Source: an uncultured Verrucomicrobiales bacterium
Lineage (GTDB): Bacteria; Verrucomicrobiota; Verrucomicrobiia; Verrucomicrobiales; DEV007
Length of the DNA: 35,415 nucleotides
Reading direction: 5' to 3'
NCBI GenBank assembly: GCA_943789025.1
Contig: CALSSN010000028.1
Coordinates: 1-35,415 of the forward strand
The position numbers and the translations under genes are program-made. Below the pieces are notes generated by a model that ran no database searches, had not been told where the DNA came from, and saw only the letters and a program-made list of their open reading frames with translations. This document shows positions 8,317 to 16,707 of the stretch, piece after piece (position 1 is the first letter of the stretch; the number at the start of each line of letters is the position of its first letter).

Positions 8317-9671
8317 GCAAACTGCACAAATCACGCTTCGGTCTCGCGCCCACCCGGCGCCTGGCCGCTGCTTCTCTCGGGGTGACCTTCCTCGGGTTTC
8401 TTCTGTTCCTCGGCGCGGGAAGAAAACCGTGGGATCCGGTTCTGAGCGAGGACTTGCTGCCACCGGCCCTCTTTCTCGCCGTAACCGTCCTTATCCTTCT
8501 CATCCTCCACCTGTTTCGTTACCGTGGCGATGCGGCTTTGCCCGGGGGGGTTCTCCTGCTTTCCGGCTTCGGCGTCCTAGCGCAAGTCCGCATGGGTTCA
8601 CTTAACCTCCAGGAAGGACTGAGCCCGGGTAACTTTGCCTTCCCTATCGGCGCAACTCTCATGCTGGCGGCAGTTTTCATCTTTCGAAGCCAGCGTTTCA
8701 AGCTACTGGAACGTTTCCACCTGATCTTCGGGGTGATGCCCTTGATTGGTATCGCCATCATGATCGTTCTGGGAACCCGGTATCGCGGGGGGGTCTACGG
8801 GCCGGGACTTTTCACGCCTACCGAATTCATCAAGATCCCGGTGGTCATCTTTCTCGCCGCCTACATGGCCCACCGTTTGAAGGCTCTTCAGGATGTCGGG
8901 TTGGCCGGACTCGGCTTGCCTCTCCGTTCCTTGGTTCCGCTCGGAATCTACTGGGCGATTCTCGCCGCACTCCTCGTCGTGCAGCGCGACCTCGGCATGT
9001 TTGTCATGCTCACCGCAGTCATGCTGACCATGCTCTACCTGGGAACCAATCGGATCTCTTATCTCCTCTACGCCGCGCTCGGATCCGCTGCCTTCGGGGT
9101 TCTGACCTTCCGCTTCCTGCTCCACGGACAGCGCCGTTTTGAAGCGTGGCGCAATCCTTTCGAAGACCCGACCGGAAGCGGCTGGCAGATCCTTCAGGGA
9201 CTCTCAGGTCTCTTCGCAGGAGGCCTGTGGGGCGCCGGATTCGGAGAGGGACAGCCGGAACGCATCCCTATCGCCGCCTCCGACTTCATCTATGCCGCTC
9301 TCGGCGAGGAACTCGGCTATGTCGGGTGCCTGCTCCTGGTGGTCCTGTATATCGGACTTTTCCGCCGCGGCTACATGACAGCAGCGCAGACAAAAGATCC
9401 TTTCGGAAGGATGCTGACCGCTGGGTTGATCTCTATCCTTGCAGCACAGACCTTTCTGAACCTCGGTGGCGTGACTAAGCTCATTCCTCTGACCGGCGTA
9501 CCGCTGCCATTCATCAGCCACGGAGGCAGCAGCCTGATCTCCGGGTTCCTGGCCATCGGATTGATCATGGCGGTCTCGGAATCGACATGCAGAGCGCCAA
9601 CCAAACCGGGTAAGACTTCCAAAAGGAAATCTTCGGCAAAAAAACCCAACCGACGTCAGATGAAACCCTGA
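8313..9671 (+). CDS. rodA: RodA/FtsW SEDS-family peptidoglycan glycosyltransferase
   Basis: A 452-residue polytopic membrane protein of the SEDS family, which polymerises lipid II into glycan strands. Diagnostic segments are VVQRDLGMFV (the family's QxDLG-type motif), GLWGAGFGEG with IPIAASDFIYAALGEELGY in the large extracellular loop region, and GVPLPFISHGGSSL near the C-terminus. The C-terminus ends in a basic tail (SKRKSSAKKPNRRQ). It begins with GTG overlapping the stop of the preceding penicillin-binding protein. A coupled PBP-SEDS pair argues for RodA, acting in side-wall elongation, rather than FtsW, although the family alone does not separate them. No mreBCD genes are adjacent. Confidence 0.9.
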   Translation: MSKLHKSRFGLAPTRRLAAASLGVTFLGFLLFLGAGRKPWDPVLSEDLLPPALFLAVTVLILLILHLFRYRGDAALPGGVLLLSGFGVLAQVRMGSLNLQEGLSPGNFAFPIGATLMLAAVFIFRSQRFKLLERFHLIFGVMPLIGIAIMIVLGTRYRGGVYGPGLFTPTEFIKIPVVIFLAAYMAHRLKALQDVGLAGLGLPLRSLVPLGIYWAILAALLVVQRDLGMFVMLTAVMLTMLYLGTNRISYLLYAALGSAAFGVLTFRFLLHGQRRFEAWRNPFEDPTGSGWQILQGLSGLFAGGLWGAGFGEGQPERIPIAASDFIYAALGEELGYVGCLLLVVLYIGLFRRGYMTAAQTKDPFGRMLTAGLISILAAQTFLNLGGVTKLIPLTGVPLPFISHGGSSLISGFLAIGLIMAVSESTCRAPTKPGKTSKRKSSAKKPNRRQMKP

Positions 9672-9700
9672 CCCACCAAACTTTCATTCGAACACTGCAC

Positions 9701-10492
9701 ATGAAACGAAAAATCAGTCTCCTTTTTCTCTGCATCGGCCTCCTCGGAAGTCCAGCTCTGGCCATCACGCAACTCCCCGTGCCGGGAGAGATTTTTCAGG
9801 TCAACGGCCGCAATGCTTTCCTCATGTCTGCAGAAAATCCGGCGGATGGCAATCCCTGGGTCTGGTATGCGCCGACCCTGAACAACCTACCGAATGCCTT
9901 ACTCAAGTTCTTTTGCCAGCGCCTGCTCGAGCAGGGGATCGCTGTCGCTGGATACGATCTGGGCGAAGTCCGTGGCTCTCCTGAAAGCTCACTGCGCTTC
10001 ACCGACTTCTACCATGCCATGGTCGAAAAAGGCTACGCGAAGAAGCCGGTGCTCCTCGGCCAGAGCCGTGGCGGCTTGATGATGCTATGCTGGGGATTTC
10101 GCAACCCGGAGAAGGTGCAGGCCATCGCAGGGATTTATCCCGTGTGCAACCTGCTGGACTGGCCTCTGCTCCGCTCCAAAGCGGCGACGCTCAATGATTA
10201 CGGGATCTCAGAAGACGAACTGGTGAAACGAGTCGATACCTTCAACCCACCCGCGAACCTCACCGCGCTGGCCCGCCACCAGGTGCCTGTTTTTTTAGTC
10301 CATGGTGATTCTGACCTACCGGTTCCCTGCAGCAATAACAGCGCAATGCTTGAGAAAGCTTACAAAGAAGTAGGCGGAAACATCACCCTCAAGATCATCT
10401 CGGGCCAGGGGCACAATGGCGTCCCAGAGTTCTTTCAAAACGAAGATCTGCTCACGTTTCTGATCGAAGAGGCACGCAATCAGCCTGAATAA
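9701..10492 (+). CDS. Exported alpha/beta hydrolase
   Basis: A 263-residue protein with a clear signal peptide (MKRKISLLFLCIGLLGSPAL, cut after about residue 21). A serine-hydrolase fold follows. The nucleophile elbow is GQSRGG (Ser122), the acid is likely Asp205 in HGDSDLPVP, and the base is His238 in GQGHNG. The catalytic triad is therefore complete. Such proteins act as periplasmic or secreted esterases or peptidases, often next to carbohydrate-degradation genes in related bacteria. Nothing here fixes the substrate. It starts 29 bases after rodA and 18 bases ahead of the cupin gene, so it may share their transcript. Confidence 0.85.
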   Translation: MKRKISLLFLCIGLLGSPALAITQLPVPGEIFQVNGRNAFLMSAENPADGNPWVWYAPTLNNLPNALLKFFCQRLLEQGIAVAGYDLGEVRGSPESSLRFTDFYHAMVEKGYAKKPVLLGQSRGGLMMLCWGFRNPEKVQAIAGIYPVCNLLDWPLLRSKAATLNDYGISEDELVKRVDTFNPPANLTALARHQVPVFLVHGDSDLPVPCSNNSAMLEKAYKEVGGNITLKIISGQGHNGVPEFFQNEDLLTFLIEEARNQPE

Positions 10493-10510
10493 AGACAGAC
10501 ACTACGCGCC

Positions 10511-10840
10511 ATGAAGCACGGCAATCTCTTCTCACAGATACCCGGTGTGCTCACTGAGGAGCTGGCCGAGACACTGGCCACCGGCTCAGGTCCGCTTCGA
10601 ATCGAGCGCATCGTGTCCCGCGGCGACCATGCATCTCCTGAAGGCCACTGGTATGATCAGAGCGAGGTCGAGTGGGTGGTTCTCCTCCGAGGTTCCGGCA
10701 TTCTACGCTTCGAGGAGGACGGCCAGCTCCTCAAGATGGGTGTCGGCGACTGGGTCGAGATCCCTGCGCATTGTCGGCACCGGGTCGAGAGTACCGCAGC
10801 TGGAGAAGAAACCCTTTGGCTGGCTGTTTTCAGCGGATAA
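10511..10840 (+). CDS. Small cupin-domain protein
   Basis: A 109-residue single-domain cupin. The first cupin motif is visible as GHWYDQSEVEWVVLLRG (His46 with Glu52/Glu54) and the second as GDWVEIPAHCRHRV (His87, His90). The metal-binding set is therefore plausibly intact. The SEVEWVVLLRGSG form is shared by small stand-alone cupins of unknown substrate. It has no signal peptide and is presumably cytosolic. It follows the alpha/beta hydrolase by 18 bases and is probably in the same operon. Confidence 0.82.
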   Translation: MKHGNLFSQIPGVLTEELAETLATGSGPLRIERIVSRGDHASPEGHWYDQSEVEWVVLLRGSGILRFEEDGQLLKMGVGDWVEIPAHCRHRVESTAAGEETLWLAVFSG

Positions 10841-11271
10841 TCCTGAAAACGGCAATACAAATCGCGCAGAATATCCCCGTCACCCATCGGAGGAATACCT
10901 CACCATGAGAAAAACCGAGTTTTGTCCTCTTGAACCGAGCTTCAAGCGAGAATCTCAGACTTCTCGATTGGCCTTTGGCGTATGAGATTCCACAGGCCGT
11001 CTCCGCAGGCCCGAGACCCGGCGTCGCAAGCTCCTCTGGATGACGTGTTGCGACACCCCATTGCCGTTTTCAGGTTACCTTTTTCTGCGCGGATACTTTC
11101 TGCAGCTTGCACCTTTGCCCGATAGGTTTTCCATTCCAGCTGATCTTTCGGCAACTCTCTCTCTCTTCCAGTCTCGTGACGAGGGGCTGCCGACTACCAC
11201 TCGATTCAGATCTGGCACTGGCAGCAAAATCCTCTGCCATTCGAGTCACCACACGCCAACCACTCCACCCT
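10841..11271. other. Intergenic stretch with one possible 26-residue ORF
   Basis: About 430 bases without a recognisable gene. One short frame at 10905-10985 (plus strand) starts ATG and encodes MRKTEFCPLEPSFKRESQTS plus six more residues. A good Shine-Dalgarno sequence (GGAGG at about 10889-10893) precedes it at an acceptable distance. Its composition is not distinctive and I recognise no family. It could be a small protein or chance. A short CTGGCACTGGCAG run (11213-11225) has no clear meaning. Confidence 0.3.
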
Positions 11272-11928
11272 ATGATAACTCCCCCCAGGATCGCCGCCCT
11301 CGCCCTCTCCCTTGCTGTTCTCCACGCAAGCAGCCAACTTCTTCATTCCGCCAAGGAGAAAGAACCCGACTCCGCCGCTAAAACCAGCATGATGCTCATC
11401 GACCTCTCCAAGCCAGGAAAAAATCTCGAAATCAGAGTCGTCAACGACGGGGTCATGGGAGGACTCTCACAAGGATCTGCTCGAACTACCGATGACGGCA
11501 CTCTTCTCTTCGACGGCAATCTCTCCTTAAAAAACAATGGCGGGTTTTCCTCGCTCCGCATGGACGCCGGACAAGTATGGGACCTGGAAGGCTGGAGCGG
11601 CGTAGAACTGCGGATCAAAGGTGACGGCCGAAGCTACGGATTCCGGGCCACCACAGACCAGAGGTACCGGTGGTCGAGCGTGTCATTCACCACCGATTTT
11701 CAGACGACGAAAGACACGTGGACGACAGTGCGGGTCCCATTTTCCAGTATGAAGGCGACCTGGCGTGGCAGGCAACTCGATCGCCCCTTCGACCCGGCAA
11801 AGATTCGCAGCCTCGGGATTATCCTGTCCGACAAAAAAGCAGGCCCGTTCCACCTCGAAATTGCCTCCCTCTCCACCTGGGGGCTAGCAACCGTTATCGA
11901 CAACTCAGGCAACAAAACCCGCCCATGA
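11272..11928 (+). CDS. CIA30 family protein
   Basis: About 218 residues from the ATG at 11272. The frame is open further upstream, but the signal-peptide-like start MITPPRIAALALSLAVLHAS sits here. The body carries the CIA30 (complex I intermediate-associated protein 30) beta-sandwich motif: VVNDGVMGGLSQGSA, then NGGFSSLR, WSGVELRIKGDGRSYGF and LGIILSDKKAGPFHLEI. In eukaryotes the domain helps assemble respiratory complex I. In bacteria it occurs in uncharacterised, often exported, carbohydrate-binding-like proteins, so the name describes the fold and not a proven role. No complex I genes are nearby. Confidence 0.8.
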   Translation: MITPPRIAALALSLAVLHASSQLLHSAKEKEPDSAAKTSMMLIDLSKPGKNLEIRVVNDGVMGGLSQGSARTTDDGTLLFDGNLSLKNNGGFSSLRMDAGQVWDLEGWSGVELRIKGDGRSYGFRATTDQRYRWSSVSFTTDFQTTKDTWTTVRVPFSSMKATWRGRQLDRPFDPAKIRSLGIILSDKKAGPFHLEIASLSTWGLATVIDNSGNKTRP

Positions 11929-12054
11929 GTTTTAAGGAGATCTCACTCTTCGAGCTCACGGATGCCCTGAATCCATGAAACACGCTCATTCACCCAGACT
12001 CTCTCACCGCGATAGTAGTCGCTGCCGCCGAGGCGCAACCCGTCCTGTCCTTTC

Positions 12055-12957
12055 TTGAGCAACTTGAACGGGAACGGAACAGCGTACCTTCTGGCTTTCA
12101 CTGCCGGGATGATCTACGCCCTGGGTGCAATTCTTGGGAAGCGGGCGATGGAACTCGGGGCTGGCCAGATGCGGACAATCATCCTGTCCAACCTGATGCT
12201 GGCAGTTTTTTTTATCCCCCATTTCTTTTTCTCCGAGGGATTTCCCACCCTCAGAGAATGGTTCACCGGAGCGTGCCTTGCGATGATTTTTCTCCTTGGC
12301 CAGACCCTGCTTTTCCGAGCTCTTAGAGCCGGGGACGCCTCTCTTGTTTCGCCCTTGATGGGGGTAAAATCGATCCTGGTGGCCTTTCTTCTGGTGCTTT
12401 TCGGACTTTCGCCGAATCCCATCGATCTCCGGACCTGGCTCGCTGCGATTCTGGCCACCTTCGCCGTCGCTCTGATTGGATGGCCGGCGAGGAGGAGAAT
12501 CGGTTCGCAGTCGCCGTGGCCGGGAATGGTTCTAGCTCTGAGCTCCGCCGCCGCCTTCAGCCTGCTCGACTCCCTCTTCCCCCACTTCAGCCACCAATCC
12601 GATCCCATGCGGATGCTCTTCTGTGTATTCGGATCTCTTGGTTTCCTTACCTTGATTCTGCTTCCCTGGAAGGAAGAACCGTTACTGCGACGGGGAGCTC
12701 CATGTGATCGTTGGGTCTGGGCCAGTGCGCTGCTGATCGCCGGACAGGCTGTACTCATGTCTTCAGCGATCGCTTTTTTCCGGGTGCCGACCGAAGTCAA
12801 CATCGTCTATTCCTGCCGCGGCTTGTGGACGGTGCTTCTTGTCCTCTGGATCGGGCGCAGACTCAATTTAAACGAGGGTGCTCTTTCTGTCTGGGTCAAA
12901 CTGCGCCGAATGCTCGGCTCGATCCTCCTGGCGATTGGCATTGTGTTGATCACCTGA
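12055..12957 (+). CDS. EamA/DMT-superfamily transporter
   Basis: About 300 residues with roughly ten hydrophobic helices arranged as two EamA-type repeats. The first starts at AYLLAFTAGMIYALGAIL and contains TLLFRALRAGDASLVSPL. The second starts near GMVLALSSAAAFSLLDSL and contains AIAFFRVPTEVNIVYSCRG. These features match drug/metabolite-transporter inner-membrane permeases. The start is uncertain: TTG at 12055 keeps the first helix whole, while the first in-frame ATG (12109) would truncate it, and no Shine-Dalgarno sequence helps. Substrate unknown. It is convergent with the SYLF gene downstream. Confidence 0.78.
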   Translation: MSNLNGNGTAYLLAFTAGMIYALGAILGKRAMELGAGQMRTIILSNLMLAVFFIPHFFFSEGFPTLREWFTGACLAMIFLLGQTLLFRALRAGDASLVSPLMGVKSILVAFLLVLFGLSPNPIDLRTWLAAILATFAVALIGWPARRRIGSQSPWPGMVLALSSAAAFSLLDSLFPHFSHQSDPMRMLFCVFGSLGFLTLILLPWKEEPLLRRGAPCDRWVWASALLIAGQAVLMSSAIAFFRVPTEVNIVYSCRGLWTVLLVLWIGRRLNLNEGALSVWVKLRRMLGSILLAIGIVLIT

Positions 12958-13080
12958 CCGTGCAGGCTGCAACAGGCAGAGGAAAGGACGCGGACTTTTT
13001 CCCAGACAGGCATTTCTCTTCGCCGTCCAGGCGCTCATTTCTGGCGAGGAAGCCACTGCCAATATTAGCTTTGGACTGCG

Positions 13081-13668
13081 CTACTGCTTGACAGCCAGTC
13101 GCGTCACCTTGGTCCCTTCGAGGCTGACGCCGGCCATGAGACCTTTCTGCCCAAAGACGACTGCATAGATGCCGTCTTCCAGTGTCGTCGACGAGATGTG
13201 TAGCGCAGCCCCCTGGTCGATCACGACGAGATTCGGAGTGCTGCCTATTTCCCATCCATCTGAGGAGTTCAGAGAGTTGATGGCTGCACTATCCATGAGG
13301 AAGAGCGCATAGCCATACTTCTGGAGCCCAATCTGGAGCCCGTAGGAGGCCGAAATGCTCCGGTAAAAACCAGCAGCTCGGTTGCGCTGGTAAAGTGTTC
13401 CATCACCGTAGGATCCTCCCAGAATGACACCACCTTTAAGAATGTCGGGGAATACAAGAATTGCACGCGACCGCGCCGCCAGCGAGCGGGCCCCGGGATG
13501 GGAACGGTAGAGGCTCTCGAGAGCGGAGCGGGATTTTTGATCGATCTTACGAGCATCTACGTTGGAGGCGATCCCGTAATCACCTCCCGGGCCTGAGGCA
13601 CACGAAACGGTGAGCAAGGCCAGAGCCAGGCCTGACAAAAGCGGAAATAATCTGAACAGCGTTCTCAT
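13081..13668 (-). CDS. SYLF-domain (Ysc84-like) lipoprotein
   Basis: A 195-residue lipoprotein. The N-terminus carries a signal peptide with a lipobox (LLTVSCASG, Cys23), so it is lipid-anchored in the envelope. The rest is a SYLF domain, a lipid-binding module shared with Ysc84/SH3YL1. Recognisable segments are ARSRAILVFPDILKGGVILG, GDGTLYQRNRAAGFYRS, ASYGLQIGLQKYGYALFLM and the late GIYAVVFGQKGLMAGVSLEG repeat. Bacterial members are mostly uncharacterised. The length is normal for the family. Confidence 0.88.
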   Translation of the reverse strand: MRTLFRLFPLLSGLALALLTVSCASGPGGDYGIASNVDARKIDQKSRSALESLYRSHPGARSLAARSRAILVFPDILKGGVILGGSYGDGTLYQRNRAAGFYRSISASYGLQIGLQKYGYALFLMDSAAINSLNSSDGWEIGSTPNLVVIDQGAALHISSTTLEDGIYAVVFGQKGLMAGVSLEGTKVTRLAVKQ

Positions 13669-14144
13669 GGTAAGTTAACGAAACTGTCCTCCTTCAGCGA
13701 TCTTCTGTCGAGCACTAGATCATTGTTTTTTAGAGCTGCCCTATGTTGCCGTTACCGTGACTACCAGATCGGTGGGGACAACGCGAAAGTGGAAGCCCTT
13801 TCTTTTGCTCCCCCCTCTCTCTCTCTCTCCCTCTACTTCTCCTTGCTCTGCAATTCCACACCACGGATTTTCTCGGAGATCGTCTGGGACTCACCATCTT
13901 CCGGACAAGCGCTGGAAGCCGTCGAAGAAAGAGCATCCGATTGATGGAGCATCGTTTACCAACATTATCCGTAAACCGGAAACCAAGCGAAAGCATGATC
14001 CCATTTATGATCTGTTCCCCGGCTATATGGCCATCCTTAGCTACTTCAGCCCCTAATTTTCAACACAAAAAAAGCATAGTTGCCAGGGCTTTGGCTGCTG
14101 CTGCGACCCCTTTCTTACCCTGCACTCTGCACTCTGCACGCTGA
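13669..14144. other. Non-coding stretch with a polypyrimidine tract
   Basis: About 475 bases between the SYLF and ridA genes. It contains a CT-rich simple-sequence tract (about 13808-13848) and a 7-base tandem repeat, CTGCACT, about two and a half times near 14120-14140. I see no convincing gene. The frames here have unusual composition and no recognisable motif. Confidence 0.5.
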
Positions 14145-14528
14145 CTACCCGCAATGCGCCACGCATTCGATTTCGACCAAGACCCCCAGCGGAAGTCCTG
14201 CCACCGCCACGGTGGCGCGCGCTGGCCGGAAGTCGCCAAAAACCTCGCCATAGATCGTATTCACCGCCTTAAAGTCGGCCATGTCGGTAAGAAAAATCGT
14301 CGTCTTGGCAACATCCCCGAGACCACATCCTGCGGCCTGAAGCACATGAGTCAGGTTTTCCAGCACCTGACGGGTCTGCTCTTCCACCCCTCCCTCAACC
14401 ACTTGCATCGTCTTGGGATCGAGCGGGATCTGCCCTGAGCAGAAAACAAATCCCCCAACCTGGGTGGCTTGAGAATAAGGACCGATGGCAGCCGGAGCAC
14501 CTTTTGAACGAATCACCTGAGGTTCCAT
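14145..14528 (-). CDS. ridA: RidA family reactive-intermediate deaminase
   Basis: A 127-residue member of the YjgF/YER057c/UK114 family, which hydrolyses reactive enamine/imine intermediates formed by PLP enzymes. The N-terminal IRSKGAPAAIGPYSQA, the GFVFCSGQIPLDP strand and the C-terminal PARATVAVAGLPLGVLVEIE are all present. The substrate-carboxylate-binding Arg is at about 104, as in active RidA. The length is standard. It lies downstream of nadE on the same strand, with a GGGCT/CTGG microsatellite in the gap 63-137 bases before its start. Confidence 0.93.
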   Translation of the reverse strand: MEPQVIRSKGAPAAIGPYSQATQVGGFVFCSGQIPLDPKTMQVVEGGVEEQTRQVLENLTHVLQAAGCGLGDVAKTTIFLTDMADFKAVNTIYGEVFGDFRPARATVAVAGLPLGVLVEIECVAHCG

Positions 14529-14590
14529 AAGCCCCTATCATGAGCCGGAACAAACCCTCCCGCAAGTTGGGATCAACTGATCGGGAAGAT

Positions 14591-14665
14591 CTGGCTGGCT
14601 GGCTGGCTGGCTGGCGGGCTGGGCTGGGCTGGGCTGGGCTGGGCTGGGATGGGCTGGGCTGGGAT
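14591..14665. repeat. CTGG / GGGCT microsatellite, G-quadruplex-forming
   Basis: Six copies of CTGG (14591-14614) run into ten pentamers of GGGCT or GGGAT (14616-14665: eight GGGCT, two GGGAT). The pentamer array is a regular G3N2 pattern, ideal for G-quadruplex formation on the plus strand, which is the template strand for nadE and ridA. It occupies most of the nadE-ridA gap. Copy number could vary between isolates. Confidence 0.9.
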
Positions 14666-14690
14666 GGAACGCCTCACCTCGAAAATGAAA

Positions 14691-16655
14691 CTACTCCTGA
14701 TCGAGTTCCTTCAGTTCTTTCCTGAATCCGCCATTCAGGATCGGAAATCGGCACCAGGTCCGTGGGTCGAGGTTGCGGTCGTCGAGATGAAAACTCGGTG
14801 CGTAGCGCTCGCGTTTCCATTGGTTGCGCGACCAAAGCTCAAAGAAGCGGCGAATCCATAGCTTCAGTTGGTTCGCAGACCATGGAGCCTCCTCTGCCAC
14901 CAGAGCCCGGTAGACCTCGACCGGCGCATACCGGTCGTGGATAGCAAGTTGCTCGATACGTTCGAGCAGCGTGTAGGGCATGAGATCCTCTTCATCAGTC
15001 TGGCCTTCTTCGCTTGGGCGAAGCTCCGCAGTTGGCTCTTGAGCATTGACTGCGGCAAGTGTTGGCAGCGCGGTGATTCCTGTCGGTCCGGTCTTTTCCA
15101 TCCAAACGAGCCATTCACGGATAAACGCCTTGTCGATAGCTACGAGTGGGCTGAGACCTCCACTCGTATCGCCGTCCATCGTCGCATAGCCGACCGAAGC
15201 CTCAGAGCGGTTGCTGGTAGCGAGAAGGAGTGCCCCCTGAAGATTCGCCAGCATCCAGACACCGGGCGAGCGAACACGCGCCTGGATATTCTGGAGCGCC
15301 AGATCATCCATTTCCCAGCTCAACTTCCTGCCGATAGAGTTCTCCACGGTAGCTCGGTAATTTTCGACGATACCATCGACATCGAACTCATAGAACGTCG
15401 CCCCTACGCCTTCGGCCACCGCTTTGGCCGCCTCGCGGGTAACCGTGCTGCTATTACGCGTCGCCTGGTAGACACAGGTCAGCATTTCCGGCATGGCCAA
15501 AGACTTAAGACCGAGGCGATCCGCGGCCGCCTTCTCGCCAAGCTCAGCTTTGGCAAGGTGCACCATGGCCCATACAAGGGCCGCACAGGAAGCCGAGTCC
15601 GCACCACCGGAGAGCGACAACACGAACCCACGGCTGCGACTCTTTCTCGCGTAATCAAAAAGCCCGAGCGCCACCGCACGGGTGAACTCATCCTCTTTCC
15701 CCACCCAGTCCGCATCCCAGGTGCCTACCCCATCTTCGGCCAACTGGGGCGTGGATGGTTCACAAGACTGACGGATAGAAAACTCCACCTCAACCACACC
15801 ACCCCCCTCTGGACCGAACGCAGGGTGATAGCTTGCCGCCCAGTTCTGGCTGCATCGGTTACGATCCAGGTCCACCGTGGCACAGGTGACTAAAACTTCC
15901 TCGAAGGACAGTCTCGCTCCACGGGCTACCATATCACCGCCTGTTGCGATCATGGCACCACCGTCGTAGATAGCTCGCCCGGCCTCGTTCCCGAGCAGGT
16001 TCGCGTAGACATATGCCACGCGAAAAGACCGTGACCCTTCCGACACGATGCGCTGTCGCGTCTCCTGCTTATGGAAGGAAAAGTGGCTGGCGCTCGGATT
16101 GAGAATAATGTCGGCACCGCGCCGGGCCAGCGACGCCCCCGGACGGTTCGCTACCCAGGCATCTTCGCAGATCTCGAAGCCCACCCGGACGCCATCGAAT
16201 CCGAAAAGAAGGTCCCCTACCGGAACCCAGGCATCCTCGATCCAGATCTCTTCGACCACACCTGAGGGCCAAGCATGGAACCACCGTGGCTCGTAATGGA
16301 TGCCATCCCCGGCAAGATGCTGTTTAGGCACGAAGCCAACGAGATTTCCATCGGCAAGCACCGCAACCACATCGTAGAGCGCATTCTGGAAGGTAAGTGG
16401 CAGGCCCACTGCCACCACCATCCCACCTGTCTCGCGCGCGATGTCCCCGAGCGCTTCCAGAGCGGACTTCTGCACCGCAGGAGAAAGAAAGGCATCGTCA
16501 CACCCGTAGCCGGTGACCGCGAGCTCGGGAAGACAGAGAACCCCCACCCCTGCTTCACGGGCCTGACTGATCGCAGAGAGAATCCTCGCAAGGTTCCCCT
16601 CCCAGTCGAGGGGAGTCTGGTTCAGACAGGCGGCGGCTAGCTTGATCTGCTTCAT
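14691..16655 (-). CDS. nadE: Glutamine-dependent NAD+ synthetase
   Basis: A 654-residue two-domain enzyme making NAD+ from deamido-NAD+, ATP and glutamine. The N-terminal nitrilase-type glutaminase domain (about 1-290) has the Glu-Lys-Cys triad: Glu44 in LPELAVTGYG, Lys111 in PKQHLAGDG and Cys163 in GFEICEDAW. The C-terminal synthetase domain has the ATP-pyrophosphatase P-loop LSLSGGADSAS (349-354) and later NIQARVR, NRSEASVGYATMDGD and LSPLVAIDK motifs. The length matches the long glutamine-using bacterial form. The start ATG lacks a strong Shine-Dalgarno sequence. No frame disruption is present. Confidence 0.95.
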   Translation of the reverse strand: MKQIKLAAACLNQTPLDWEGNLARILSAISQAREAGVGVLCLPELAVTGYGCDDAFLSPAVQKSALEALGDIARETGGMVVAVGLPLTFQNALYDVVAVLADGNLVGFVPKQHLAGDGIHYEPRWFHAWPSGVVEEIWIEDAWVPVGDLLFGFDGVRVGFEICEDAWVANRPGASLARRGADIILNPSASHFSFHKQETRQRIVSEGSRSFRVAYVYANLLGNEAGRAIYDGGAMIATGGDMVARGARLSFEEVLVTCATVDLDRNRCSQNWAASYHPAFGPEGGGVVEVEFSIRQSCEPSTPQLAEDGVGTWDADWVGKEDEFTRAVALGLFDYARKSRSRGFVLSLSGGADSASCAALVWAMVHLAKAELGEKAAADRLGLKSLAMPEMLTCVYQATRNSSTVTREAAKAVAEGVGATFYEFDVDGIVENYRATVENSIGRKLSWEMDDLALQNIQARVRSPGVWMLANLQGALLLATSNRSEASVGYATMDGDTSGGLSPLVAIDKAFIREWLVWMEKTGPTGITALPTLAAVNAQEPTAELRPSEEGQTDEEDLMPYTLLERIEQLAIHDRYAPVEVYRALVAEEAPWSANQLKLWIRRFFELWSRNQWKRERYAPSFHLDDRNLDPRTWCRFPILNGGFRKELKELDQE

Positions 16656-16707
16656 CGGTGTTCAGGAAAGCCCCTTAAGATAACCCATCTTAGGAACCTG
16701 TCGTCGT

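Noticed and set aside
11943..12108. Minus-strand frame of about 50 codons containing LGGSDYYRGERVWVNER
   Set aside because: It overlaps the start of the DMT transporter antisense, has no recognised family and only a doubtful GTG start. It is worth a search but not supported enough to call.
13808..13848. CT-rich tract as a promoter or regulatory repeat
   Set aside because: It is simple-sequence DNA without adjacent promoter elements or a gene start nearby.
14591..14665. Repeat array considered as a CRISPR
   Set aside because: The 4-5-bp units are contiguous with no spacers, so this is a microsatellite.
14868..15893. A 341-codon open frame on the plus strand opposite nadE
   Set aside because: It is the shadow of an intact, well-conserved enzyme gene.
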